64,000 bases of DNA from Kordia jejudonensis (GTDB taxonomy: Bacteria; Bacteroidota; Bacteroidia; Flavobacteriales; Flavobacteriaceae): NCBI RefSeq assembly GCF_001005315.1, contig NZ_LBMG01000001.1:155588-219587 (forward strand). Direction: 5' to 3'. Of the stretch, positions 1 to 9,691 are shown piece after piece. The notes beneath the pieces were generated by a model. The model ran no database searches, had not been told where the DNA came from, and was given only the letters and a program-made list of their open reading frames with translations. How positions within the stretch are numbered: the stretch's first letter is position 1; each line of letters begins with the position of its first letter. The position numbers were made by a program, and so were the translations under genes.

Positions 1-3000
1 ATAGAAATAGGTTTTAAGCGCGAATATGCATTGTATACCTGTGATGACAGCTCGAAAAAAGAAGAAGTCGCAGAAAGTGGTTACTACCAAAATCGTGCGG
101 AAGAAGATGAAAACGAAGAAGAATACTGGGACAATCGCATGTACAATTTCAGAGATTACCAATACAATTGGAATGATCGCGATAATCCATGCACAGATTC
201 GTATTACCTAGAAAGACGTTTCTTAACCGCAAATGTGTTGGCGTCAGATTTAGGTGTTATTGTAAAAAAAGGCGAAAACAAATCGTATTATTTTGCAGTG
301 AGCGATATCATTTCTACAGATCCTGTAGGCAATGCAAAAGTGACATTGTACAACTATCAACAACATGAAATTGCTTCCAAACGTACAGATGCAGACGGAT
401 TGACGATTATTGACGCAGATAAAAACGCCTACTTTGCTACGGTTTCTAAAAACAATCAAGTTACCTATGTAAAACTCAATGATGGAAACGCACTTTCCAT
501 GAGTAAATTTGATGTTTCAGGGAAAGAAATCAACAAAGGACTCAAAGGTTATATATATGGCGAACGTGGCGTTTGGCGACCTGGCGATTCGTTACACTTA
601 GCTTTTGTGCTAAATGATGCAGGAAATCCGTTACCAAAAAATCATCCTGTAAAAATGGAAGTTACCGATGCGCAAGGCAAATTGGTCTACAAAAAAGTGG
701 AAACAAATGGTGTAAATCAGTTCTACAAATTTACCGTTCCAACCGCAACAGAAGCACCAACAGGAAACTGGAATGCTACCGTATATGTTGGTGGTGTCCG
801 ATTTACCAAAAACCTAAAAATAGAAACAGTAAAACCCAATCGTTTAAAAATAAATATTGATTTTGACGATGACATTCTTGCCAGTTCACGTCCAATTGAA
901 GGCGAACTCAAAGCCGCTTGGTTACATGGCGCGCCTGCTAAAAACTTACGTGCGGAAGTCAATGTGAAACTAAGTAGCACCAATACTTCATTTAAAAAAT
1001 TTCCAAACTATGAATTCAATGATCCAACACGAGAATTCAATACGGAAGAATTTACCATGTTTAAAGGTTCATTAAATAAAGATGGACTTGTCAATATTTC
1101 TAAAAAAATAAACGTTACCAACAAAGCACCTGGTATGTTGCGTGCATCGTTTTTGACACGCGTATTTGAACACGGTGGCGATTATTCCATTGATGCATTT
1201 TCGAAAGACTTTGCGCCATATATTTCTTTTGTAGGAATGCGATCTCCTGAACCAAAACGATACGGTTCGTACTACACAGACGAAGAACAAATCTTTGAAA
1301 TTGCTACGGTTGACGACAAAGGAAATCCAATAAAACGCAACGGATTAGAAGTAAAAATATATGAAATTCAATGGCGTTGGTGGTGGAGTTCTTCATATGA
1401 TGATTTATCGTCTTATGCGGGAAGTGATTATCATTCGCACTACAAATCCTTTAAAATTAACACAGGTACAAACGGAAAATCGAGCTTCAAACTCACTATT
1501 CCTGATGAAGATCGCGGACGATACTTAATTCGTGTGTACGATCCAAAAAGTGGTCATGCAACTGGAAAAACCGTGTATTTCTACAAAAATTGGTGGCGTA
1601 CCAATAGCAACGGAAATTCAGAAATGGCAAAAATGCTGATCTTTTCTGCTGATAAAGAAAAATACAATGTTGGCGAAACGGCTACCATTACATTCCCATC
1701 AGGAAAAGGCGGAAGAGCGTTGGTAAGTGTAGAAAATGGTACAGAAGTACTTAGTACAAAGTGGGTAAAAACAGAGAAAGAACAAACGACAACTACCATT
1801 CCGATTACAAAAGAAATGGCGCCAAATGTATTTGTAAACATTTCTTTGGTTCAAAAACATAATAACGTTTCTAACGATTTGCCAATTCGTCTCTACGGAG
1901 TTATTCCGATACTCGTGGAAAACCCAGCAACAATTCTAAAACCAAAAATTTCAGTGCCTGAAACGCTTCGTCCTGAACAAACATTTACGGTAAAAGTGAG
2001 CGAAATGGACAAAAAAGCAATGACGTATACCTTAGCTATTGTTGATGAAGGTTTACTCGATTTAACACGTTTTAGAACGCCAAATCCATGGGATACATTC
2101 TACCAACGACAAGCACTTGGTGTTCGTACTTGGGATATTTATGATGATATTATTGGCGCGTTTAGCGGAAGTATCGATCAAGTATTTGCAATTGGTGGTG
2201 GCGATGGTGGAAACGGCGCAAAAAACAAAAAAGCAAACCGTTTTAAACCTGTTGTCAAATACTTGGGTCCTTTTAATTTGAAAGCTGGCGAAACAAAATC
2301 GCACAAAATTGACATGCCAAATTATATTGGTGCTGTACGTACGATGGTGGTCGCTGGAAATCCAAAAACGGAAGCCTATGGAAATGCGGAACAATCATCG
2401 CAAGTAAAGAAACCTTTGATGGTATTGGCAACAGCACCACGAAAACTAAGTCCAGGCGAAAAAGTGACGCTTCCTGTAACAGTTTTTGCAATGGAAAACA
2501 AGGTGAAAAATGTTTCGCTACAGCTAAAATTACAAAACGGAATCTCTGTAATTGGAGATGCTACACAGTCACTTACATTTGACAGACCAGACGAAAAAAT
2601 GGTATATTTTGACTTAGATGTAAGTCAAGCAAAAGGCATACAAACGATTGAAGTATTGGCAAGTGGAAATGGCGAAAAGGCTTCATACAAAGTGGAAATT
2701 GATGTAGAAAATCCAAATCCGATAAGTACAAAAATTCATGAACTTACGTTGGATGGCAAAATATCACAAACACTCAATTTTGATACCTTTGGTGTACTTG
2801 GCACCAACGAAGCAACTGTTGAGTTTTCTACCTTGCCACCGATGGATTTCACGGCTCGTATGGAATATTTAATTCAATATCCGCATGGTTGTGTAGAACA
2901 AACGACTTCAAGCGTATTTCCACAATTGTATTTAGCCGATATTTTTGATTTACCATCAGCAAAACAAAAACAAATTCAAGATAATATTACCAAAGGAATC

Positions 3001-4233
3001 AAGCGTTTAGCACATTTTCAACGTCCAAATGGCGGCATGAGCTACTGGATTGGAGAAAGTGCTGCAAATGATTGGGGAACAAGTTATTCGGGTCATTTTA
3101 TGATTGAAGCCGAAAAGAAAGGATACCGATTGCCACTGACTTTTATGAGTCAATGGTTGAAGTATCAAAAAAATGCGGCGCGTTCTTGGCGATCAACAGA
3201 AAGTCGTTATTACTACACCGATTTGGCACAAGCCTACCGATTGTACACGTTGGCATTGGCTGGTCATCCAGATTTGGCTTCGATGAACCGTTTGCGAGAA
3301 ACCAAAGGATTGTCAAATAATGCAAAATGGCGACTGGCAGCTGCATATGCCTTAGCTTCACAAAAAGAAGCAGCTGAGCGGATCATTGCCACTGCAAACA
3401 TTACTTTTACTGAAGCTGAAGACGCATATCGATATAATTACGGATCTACCAACAGAAATAGAGCAATGGCACTAGAAACCATGCTTGCGTTGGATGACAA
3501 AAGAGTAATTAACATGGCAAAAGTTATAGCGAAAGAATTATCGTCATCGCGTTGGATGAGCACACAAACAACGGCGTACAGTTTGTTGGCAATGGGTAAA
3601 ATGGTTACAAAAAACGGTGGGAAAGATATCAATATGTCGTTTACACTCAATGGAAAAAATGATCAAAATATCAAAACGTCTAAAGCAATTGCACAGCGCG
3701 GTTTAAAAATCGTAAAAGGAGCTAACACTTTAGAAGTTGAAAATAAAGAAGACAATACACTATTTGTTCGTGTGTTAAGTACTGGAAAGCTTCCATTAGG
3801 CGAAGAATTCGCAGAAAAACGAAACTTTACCATTCGCGTAGCGTATAAAGACAAAAAAGGAAATGCTATCAATGTCAAAAATCTGACACAAGGAACTGAT
3901 TTTATGGCGTCTGTAACCCTTACAAATGACAGTTCCGTAAACTTAAAGGATATTGCGTTGACAGAAATATTCCCTTCTGGTTGGGAAATTGTCAATACCC
4001 GATTTACCGATTATGGAAATGTAGAATCAAGCGATGTTCGACATACAGATATCAGAGATGATCGCGTGAATTTTTACTTTGATTTAGGTAGAAAACGATC
4101 AAAAACATTCAATGTATTGCTCAATGCTTCCTACTTAGGAAAATACTATTTGCCAGGCATTCAAGCAGAAGCAATGTATGATAACGACTATTTTATTCGT
4201 ACTAGAGGACAATGGATTGAAGTTGTGAAATAG
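1..4233 (+). CDS. Bacterial alpha-2-macroglobulin family protein (5' end outside window)
   Basis: The frame is open from base 1, so the gene starts upstream and this is its C-terminal ~1,410 residues. An MG2-like segment (GERGVWRPGDSL, about residue 187 from base 1) is followed by further macroglobulin domains, then an A2M domain (about 755-795). The thioester motif GCVEQ lies in YPHGCVEQTTS, with the Cys codon at 2890-2892, and is followed by an alpha/alpha-toroid-like region. Family knowledge: such proteins are periplasmic or envelope protease traps that use the Cys-Gln thioester, and in E. coli the homologue YfhM is encoded beside PbpC. Here pbpC is three genes downstream on the same strand. 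The intact motif suggests a thioester-competent protein. Signal peptide and lipobox cannot be seen. Confidence 0.92.
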   Translation: MEIGFKREYALYTCDDSSKKEEVAESGYYQNRAEEDENEEEYWDNRMYNFRDYQYNWNDRDNPCTDSYYLERRFLTANVLASDLGVIVKKGENKSYYFAVSDIISTDPVGNAKVTLYNYQQHEIASKRTDADGLTIIDADKNAYFATVSKNNQVTYVKLNDGNALSMSKFDVSGKEINKGLKGYIYGERGVWRPGDSLHLAFVLNDAGNPLPKNHPVKMEVTDAQGKLVYKKVETNGVNQFYKFTVPTATEAPTGNWNATVYVGGVRFTKNLKIETVKPNRLKINIDFDDDILASSRPIEGELKAAWLHGAPAKNLRAEVNVKLSSTNTSFKKFPNYEFNDPTREFNTEEFTMFKGSLNKDGLVNISKKINVTNKAPGMLRASFLTRVFEHGGDYSIDAFSKDFAPYISFVGMRSPEPKRYGSYYTDEEQIFEIATVDDKGNPIKRNGLEVKIYEIQWRWWWSSSYDDLSSYAGSDYHSHYKSFKINTGTNGKSSFKLTIPDEDRGRYLIRVYDPKSGHATGKTVYFYKNWWRTNSNGNSEMAKMLIFSADKEKYNVGETATITFPSGKGGRALVSVENGTEVLSTKWVKTEKEQTTTTIPITKEMAPNVFVNISLVQKHNNVSNDLPIRLYGVIPILVENPATILKPKISVPETLRPEQTFTVKVSEMDKKAMTYTLAIVDEGLLDLTRFRTPNPWDTFYQRQALGVRTWDIYDDIIGAFSGSIDQVFAIGGGDGGNGAKNKKANRFKPVVKYLGPFNLKAGETKSHKIDMPNYIGAVRTMVVAGNPKTEAYGNAEQSSQVKKPLMVLATAPRKLSPGEKVTLPVTVFAMENKVKNVSLQLKLQNGISVIGDATQSLTFDRPDEKMVYFDLDVSQAKGIQTIEVLASGNGEKASYKVEIDVENPNPISTKIHELTLDGKISQTLNFDTFGVLGTNEATVEFSTLPPMDFTARMEYLIQYPHGCVEQTTSSVFPQLYLADIFDLPSAKQKQIQDNITKGIKRLAHFQRPNGGMSYWIGESAANDWGTSYSGHFMIEAEKKGYRLPLTFMSQWLKYQKNAARSWRSTESRYYYTDLAQAYRLYTLALAGHPDLASMNRLRETKGLSNNAKWRLAAAYALASQKEAAERIIATANITFTEAEDAYRYNYGSTNRNRAMALETMLALDDKRVINMAKVIAKELSSSRWMSTQTTAYSLLAMGKMVTKNGGKDINMSFTLNGKNDQNIKTSKAIAQRGLKIVKGANTLEVENKEDNTLFVRVLSTGKLPLGEEFAEKRNFTIRVAYKDKKGNAINVKNLTQGTDFMASVTLTNDSSVNLKDIALTEIFPSGWEIVNTRFTDYGNVESSDVRHTDIRDDRVNFYFDLGRKRSKTFNVLLNASYLGKYYLPGIQAEAMYDNDYFIRTRGQWIEVVK

Positions 4234-4270
4234 AAACGGTACTTTTACACTAGCAAATAAGTATAGAAAC

Positions 4271-6997
4271 ATGCATAACACAAAAGTACTTCTACTTTGT
4301 ATTCTTGGAATACTATCACTTTCGGTAAGTTCTAATAGTAGCGGAAATCCAACAGGAATAGCTACGGAAACTATGATGAATCCGATTGAATATATTATTT
4401 GTGATGATGATGGTTTTTTGGAATTAAATATTGTAGCCATTCAAAATGATATTTTATCTAATTATGATGGAACAACTGTAGAAGAAGCTGTGCTTATTTC
4501 TACTTCATCGGGACATGTGCTTCGACTCAATGATGTTTCAGGAACGATCACTACAGATGTTATTTGTCAGATGCCCAATCCGCTAACAGACATTGCTGTA
4601 GACGAAAATGAAGAAATTTTTATTACTGATTTTACTTCTATTACAAAACTAGATGAAGTCTCTTGCACAACAACTACACTACCCAATATACCATCCACTT
4701 CTCTAGTAAATTCTTTATCTTTTGATATAGAAGGAAATTTATATTATGGAGCAGGCGATGAAAGTGTTGTATATAGATATGATAGTGATCAATTGAGCGC
4801 TCCCTACGAATGGCACGATTTTGTCAGTGGAACTCCAAGTGGCGATTTTGTCATACTAAACGGAAAAATGTATATAAGTTGGGATGTATCTGGTAGTATC
4901 CGATTGTATGAAGTTACTATAGATAACAACTTCAACTATGTGTCTCATATAGATTTAGGAGAAATATTACCTAACACTTTTGGTCTTGCAAGTGAACTAG
5001 GAAATTTATATGGTGTTTCAACAAGTGTATTGTATAAAATTGATTTAAACACCTTTACATTTACAACAGTTGCAACCAATAATCTCCAATATGGACAATG
5101 GTACGGAGCCGCAGGTTTAAATGAAGCTGTTGCTTATAGCATCTCTTCTCACTTGTCTAACAATGATGCTACAAATGATGTAAATCCTTTACCAAATGTA
5201 TGGACCAATACACAACAAGGTGGACAAACTATTTTTATTAGAATAGAAAATACAATTGATGGCTCTTTTGAGATTGTAGAAGTAAATATTGTAATTCAAA
5301 ATACGCCTAATTTGTCAACTCCTTCAAATCTTACGACATGTGAAAGTAATAGTAATCCAACAATTTTTACATTATCCGACGTAGAAACAGAGTTGCTGCA
5401 AAATGTACCTCAACCAGTTACGGTTAGCTACCATGCTTCTCAAACTGATGCTGATGAAAGTATAAATCCGTTAAATACAACGTATCCGGCAACCGTTGCT
5501 CAGGAAACTATTTTTATTCGTGTACAAAACAATGATAACGACTGTTTTGCAATTACTCAGTTTGATGTTATTAGAGAAGCTATCATCAACATTACAAATC
5601 CGAGTGATCTTTTTATATGTGACAATCAGGCAACAAACACTATTTTGCTTACTACTATAGAAGCGCAATTACTTCAAAATAGTGTTAATCCAGCTACGGT
5701 ATCATACCATGCTTCTCAAGCAGACGCTGACACCAATATGAATCCGCTAAATACAAACTATCAGGTTTCCACAGCGCAACAAACAATATATGTTCGTGTA
5801 GAAAATAATAATACCAACTGTGTTGTGTTGACGCAATTTGATATTAATCTTGGCGAAAGCTTACAAATAAATACGCCTGATGATCTTGTACAATGTCAAA
5901 ATGATACGAATGTGTTCGATCTTACGCAAGTAGAAGCACAAATATTAGCTAGCACAGCTCAAGCGGTTACAGTAACCTATTACCTCAGTCTCGATGATGC
6001 AAATCAAAGTATCAATCCTATAAGTACTATCTATTCGCCAAGTTCAAATCTGGAAACAGTTTACGTCCGCGTTGATGCTACTGCTAATGATTGCTTTGCC
6101 ATTACGGATTTTGAAATCATTATTAATGAAAGTTTAACCATTACTACGCCAAACAATTTAGTGCGATGTGAAAACGAAAACAATACCATATTCGATCTTA
6201 CCCAAGTTGAAAATGAACTTTTACAAAACGTAACACAAACAACCACGATTTCCTATCATACTTCACTAGCTGATGCCACAACTAATACAAATGCGATCAA
6301 TTCACAATACAATTTGGTCGGGGAAGAAGCTACTATATATGTAAGAGTAGAAAACGCATTGAATAATTGTTTCGAAATAACACAGTTTTTAGTACAAATC
6401 CTTACAAGTCCTTTAGTAACACCATTTGCAAATTCTTCTGAAACACGTTTACTAACCGAATGCTATGTAGACAACAATGGTGATGGATATTTTGACTTAA
6501 ATGATATTTACAGCGAAATAATCACAAATGGAAACACAAGTCACAGTTTGGAATTTTATCTCTCAGTAGCTAATGCCGAACAAGACATAAACAGCATTGA
6601 TCCTATATATTATGCGATGAATACTACCGAAGAAATTTTTGTAACCGTAACCAATACCAATGGTTGTAAATCTATTACCAACTTCTTTGTAAATCCAGAT
6701 TGCTATAATACTGTTGTAGACATCTCAAATATCTATTTCCCACAATTCTTTACACCAAACAATGATTTGACAAACGATACGTGGAATGTAGAAGGTATTT
6801 CTATTGCTGTACAACAAACGGCTATTATGTATATTTTTGATCGTTATGGTAAACTACTCTACTATTATCGTCCAGGGCAAGTTTTAGGTTGGGACGGAAC
6901 ATACAGAGGAAGACAAATGCCAAGTAGCGAGTATTGGTATCGAATGGAACTGATGGATGGTGCCACTTTTAAAGGAAGTTTTAGTTTAGTTCGATAA
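4271..6997 (+). CDS. Secreted repeat protein with T9SS type B (gliding motility-associated) C-terminal domain
   Basis: The 908-residue protein begins with a signal peptide (MHNTKVLLLCILGILSLSVS). Residues ~75-330 contain short beta-rich repeats resembling an NHL/SMP-30-type propeller. Four ~92-residue repeats follow (see 5321-6418) with two more divergent units. The last ~88 residues (YFPQFFTPNNDLTNDTW ... FDRYGKLLYYY ... GWDGTYRGRQMPSSEYWY) match the type B sorting domain of T9SS cargo. The protein should be exported by Sec, translocated by T9SS, and released or attached at the cell surface. It sits 37 bp after the macroglobulin gene and 2 bp before the next gene, so co-transcription is likely. 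Ligand and function are unknown. Confidence 0.9.
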   Translation: MHNTKVLLLCILGILSLSVSSNSSGNPTGIATETMMNPIEYIICDDDGFLELNIVAIQNDILSNYDGTTVEEAVLISTSSGHVLRLNDVSGTITTDVICQMPNPLTDIAVDENEEIFITDFTSITKLDEVSCTTTTLPNIPSTSLVNSLSFDIEGNLYYGAGDESVVYRYDSDQLSAPYEWHDFVSGTPSGDFVILNGKMYISWDVSGSIRLYEVTIDNNFNYVSHIDLGEILPNTFGLASELGNLYGVSTSVLYKIDLNTFTFTTVATNNLQYGQWYGAAGLNEAVAYSISSHLSNNDATNDVNPLPNVWTNTQQGGQTIFIRIENTIDGSFEIVEVNIVIQNTPNLSTPSNLTTCESNSNPTIFTLSDVETELLQNVPQPVTVSYHASQTDADESINPLNTTYPATVAQETIFIRVQNNDNDCFAITQFDVIREAIINITNPSDLFICDNQATNTILLTTIEAQLLQNSVNPATVSYHASQADADTNMNPLNTNYQVSTAQQTIYVRVENNNTNCVVLTQFDINLGESLQINTPDDLVQCQNDTNVFDLTQVEAQILASTAQAVTVTYYLSLDDANQSINPISTIYSPSSNLETVYVRVDATANDCFAITDFEIIINESLTITTPNNLVRCENENNTIFDLTQVENELLQNVTQTTTISYHTSLADATTNTNAINSQYNLVGEEATIYVRVENALNNCFEITQFLVQILTSPLVTPFANSSETRLLTECYVDNNGDGYFDLNDIYSEIITNGNTSHSLEFYLSVANAEQDINSIDPIYYAMNTTEEIFVTVTNTNGCKSITNFFVNPDCYNTVVDISNIYFPQFFTPNNDLTNDTWNVEGISIAVQQTAIMYIFDRYGKLLYYYRPGQVLGWDGTYRGRQMPSSEYWYRMELMDGATFKGSFSLVR
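5321..6418 (+). repeat. Four tandem ~92-codon repeats inside the T9SS cargo gene
   Basis: Units begin at 5321, 5600, 5876 and 6149 (279, 276 and 273 bp apart). Each carries P-x-x-L-x-x-C near its start, then VEx(E/Q)(L/I)L, V(T/S)YHxS, a xNPLNTxY-like stretch, TIYVRVEN and a Cys before F-x-I-T-x-F. Conserved Cys pairs and alternating hydrophobic residues suggest beta-sandwich modules, common in adhesin-like flavobacterial T9SS proteins. Divergent units lie before (about 5120-5310) and after (about 6430-6700). Confidence 0.85.
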
Positions 6998-6999
6998 AT

Positions 7000-7320
7000 A
7001 TGAGTACAGATTTTACACCATACTACGCCGTAATTTTTACATCCATCCAAACAGAAACAACAGAAGGTTATGCTGAAATGGCTGCACAAATGGAAACTTT
7101 AGCCAAACAACAAAAAGGATTCCTCGGAATTGATAGCGCTCGAAATACTGTTGGAATTACAGTCAGTTACTGGGAAAGTTTGGAAGCCATTCAGCAATGG
7201 AAACAACATACAGATCATTTAATTGCCCAACAAAAAGGCATTAAACATTGGTATGCCTATTACAATGTAAAAATCTGTAAAGTAGAACGCGAATACAGTT
7301 TTCAAAAAAGTACTTCATAA
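7000..7320 (+). CDS. Antibiotic biosynthesis monooxygenase (ABM) fold protein
   Basis: The 106-residue protein has the dimeric alpha/beta-barrel pattern of the ABM superfamily: YYAVIFTS strand, YAEMAAQMETLAKQQKGFLGIDSAR, ITVSYWESLEAIQQWKQHTDH, and a final strand. The WESLEAIQQWK and H residues are typical of the YbfJ-like or heme-degradation-like branches. The ATG lies 2 bp after the stop of the T9SS gene and the next gene starts 10 bp downstream, so it is probably in the same operon. Substrate cannot be inferred; many members are uncharacterised. No signal peptide is visible. Confidence 0.85.
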   Translation: MSTDFTPYYAVIFTSIQTETTEGYAEMAAQMETLAKQQKGFLGIDSARNTVGITVSYWESLEAIQQWKQHTDHLIAQQKGIKHWYAYYNVKICKVEREYSFQKSTS

Positions 7321-7330
7321 CGATAAATAC

Positions 7331-9691
7331 ATGCACTTTTTAAGCTTTATCAAGAAAAAAATACAAAACAATAAATACAAAACGGCAATTAGTATAATTC
7401 TATTAATTGCCTACTATTTCTGTTTGCCAAAAACACTATTTACGGTTCCGACCTCAACGGTTATAAAAAGTGTTGAAGGTACTTTGCTTGGCGCGAAAAT
7501 TGCCGACGATGGTCAATGGCGATTTCCCCAACTAGATTCCGTTCCCGAGAAATTCAAAATCTGTATCGTTCAGTTTGAAGATGAATACTTTTACAATCAT
7601 CCAGGATTCAATCCAATATCCATCGCGAAAGCGTTATGGGGAAATATACAATCGGGCAAAGTAAAACGTGGCGGAAGTACGTTGACACAACAAGTGATTC
7701 GCTTATCGAGAAAAGGGCAAAAACGAACCTATTTTGAAAAAACAAAAGAGCTTATTCTTGCCACACGATTAGAATTTCGACATTCCAAAGAAGATATTCT
7801 CAACTTTTACGCTTCACATGCGCCTTTTGGCGGCAATGTTGTCGGATTAGATGCAGCTTCATGGCGTTACTTTGGGAGAAGATCGCACCATCTTTCTTGG
7901 GCAGAAAATGCTACTTTAGCTGTATTGCCAAATGCTCCTAGTTTGATATTTCCTGGAAAAAATCAAGAACGACTGAAAGCCAAACGAGATCGTTTACTCA
8001 AAAAATTATACGATCAGGAAATCATAGATAAACTTACCTACGAATTGGCCATTGAAGAATCGCTTCCACAAAAACCGTACGCGTTGCCACAAACTGCCAA
8101 ACATTTGCTCACTAAAGTATCGAAAACGCACAAAGGAAAACGTGTGCAAACTTCTGTACAATCGTACTTGCAACAAGAAGTAAATGCCATTGTTGCCAAA
8201 CATTACAAGGAACTCAAGCAAAACCAAGTTTACAATGCTTCTGTGTTGATATTAGATGTAAAAACACGAAAAGTTCTAGCGTATGTTGGAAACACACCAA
8301 CGGACAATGCACATCAAAAAGACGTCAATGTCATTCACAAACCAAGAAGTACAGGAAGCATTATGAAACCGTTTTTATATACGGCAATTTTGGATGCTGG
8401 CGATTTATTGCCAAATACGTTAGTAGTTGATGTTCCCACAAAAATTGGCAGTTACAACCCAAAAAATTTCAATGAAAGTTACGATGGCGCTGTGACGGCA
8501 AAACGTGCATTGGCGCGTTCGCTGAATGTTCCTGCGGTTCGGATGTTGCGACAATTTGGCTTGGAACGGTTTCATTATTATCTTAAAGAATTAGAGCTAA
8601 AAGATATATCGCAAAATGCCGATCATTACGGACTTTCTTTAATACTTGGTGGCGCAGAAAGCAATTTATGGGATTTATGCAAAACCTACGCTGCTTTCTC
8701 TGCTACGTTGAATCATTTTGGAGACAATTCTAGTCAATACTACACCAACGAATTTTGCGAACCTTCTTTTTTAGCAGAGGAAACAATCAATTTTGGAAGC
8801 CTTACGGCAGAAAAAACCATCTTTGATGCAGGTTCTATTTACTTAACTTATGAATCGTTAAAAGAAGTAAATCGTCCCGAAGGCGAAGAAAACTGGGAAT
8901 TTTTTGATTCTAGTAAAGAAATTGCTTGGAAAACAGGCACAAGTTTTGGTTTCCGTGACGCGTGGGCAATTGGTTCCACCAAAGATTATGTTGTCGGTGT
9001 TTGGGTTGGAAACGCCGATGGCGAAGGTCGTCCAGGATTGATCGGAACAACCTCAGCCGCGCCCATTTTGTTTGATGTCTTTAATGTATTGCCAAAAAGT
9101 GATTGGTTTCCGATTCCGTATGATGAATTGGAAGAAGTTTCCGTCTGTTCCAAAAGTGGTTACAGAGCTTCCGAATTGTGTGAAGATGCACAATTGCAAT
9201 TCATTCCAAGAAGTGGATTAAAAACAAAGCCGTGTCCGTATCATATTTGGGTTCATTTAGATAAGGACGAGCGTTTTCAGGTAAATTCTTCTTGTCAGCC
9301 TCTTAGCGAAATGACGCATAAAAGTTGGTTTGTGTTGCCTCCATTAATGGAATATTATTATCAAACTAAAAATCCATTGTACAAAACCTTGCCGCCTTTT
9401 CGAACCGATTGTACTTCTGAAGGACAAAAAAGCATGGATTTTATCTATCCAGTGGAAGCTGTAAAAGTATTTTTACCCAAAGATTTTGACGGCGAAAAAA
9501 ATGCATTGGTCTTGCGTTTGGTACATTCCATTCCTGAAACAAAAGTATTTTGGTATGTTGATGAAAAATTTATCGCTACCACACAAAGCATTCATGAAAT
9601 GGAAATATTGCCGCAAAAAGGAATTCACACCATTACGGTTGTTGATGAATTGGGCAATGAAGCCAAACGAATTGTTGAAATTAAGGAGTAG
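7331..9691 (+). CDS. pbpC: Penicillin-binding protein 1C (bifunctional transglycosylase/transpeptidase)
   Basis: The 786-residue protein polymerises and cross-links peptidoglycan in the periplasm. One N-terminal membrane anchor lies at about residues 18-36. The GT51 domain has catalytic Glu83 in FEDEYFYNHPGF and RGGSTLTQQ at 113-121. The transpeptidase motifs are SIMK (Ser343, Lys346), SLN (397-399) and KTGTS (534-538). The C-terminal ~180 residues form the PBP1C-specific beta domain, with Cys-containing segments. Presence on the same strand as an alpha-2-macroglobulin gene fits the known YfhM-PbpC association, in which the trap is proposed to protect a cell envelope under repair. The stop codon directly abuts the stop of the convergent protease gene, with no spacer. 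Confidence 0.95.
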   Translation: MHFLSFIKKKIQNNKYKTAISIILLIAYYFCLPKTLFTVPTSTVIKSVEGTLLGAKIADDGQWRFPQLDSVPEKFKICIVQFEDEYFYNHPGFNPISIAKALWGNIQSGKVKRGGSTLTQQVIRLSRKGQKRTYFEKTKELILATRLEFRHSKEDILNFYASHAPFGGNVVGLDAASWRYFGRRSHHLSWAENATLAVLPNAPSLIFPGKNQERLKAKRDRLLKKLYDQEIIDKLTYELAIEESLPQKPYALPQTAKHLLTKVSKTHKGKRVQTSVQSYLQQEVNAIVAKHYKELKQNQVYNASVLILDVKTRKVLAYVGNTPTDNAHQKDVNVIHKPRSTGSIMKPFLYTAILDAGDLLPNTLVVDVPTKIGSYNPKNFNESYDGAVTAKRALARSLNVPAVRMLRQFGLERFHYYLKELELKDISQNADHYGLSLILGGAESNLWDLCKTYAAFSATLNHFGDNSSQYYTNEFCEPSFLAEETINFGSLTAEKTIFDAGSIYLTYESLKEVNRPEGEENWEFFDSSKEIAWKTGTSFGFRDAWAIGSTKDYVVGVWVGNADGEGRPGLIGTTSAAPILFDVFNVLPKSDWFPIPYDELEEVSVCSKSGYRASELCEDAQLQFIPRSGLKTKPCPYHIWVHLDKDERFQVNSSCQPLSEMTHKSWFVLPPLMEYYYQTKNPLYKTLPPFRTDCTSEGQKSMDFIYPVEAVKVFLPKDFDGEKNALVLRLVHSIPETKVFWYVDEKFIATTQSIHEMEILPQKGIHTITVVDELGNEAKRIVEIKE

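Noticed and set aside
26..211. 61-codon ORF at the left edge
   Set aside because: It is a low-complexity Lys/Thr frame inside the macroglobulin gene, whose frame is open through the whole region.
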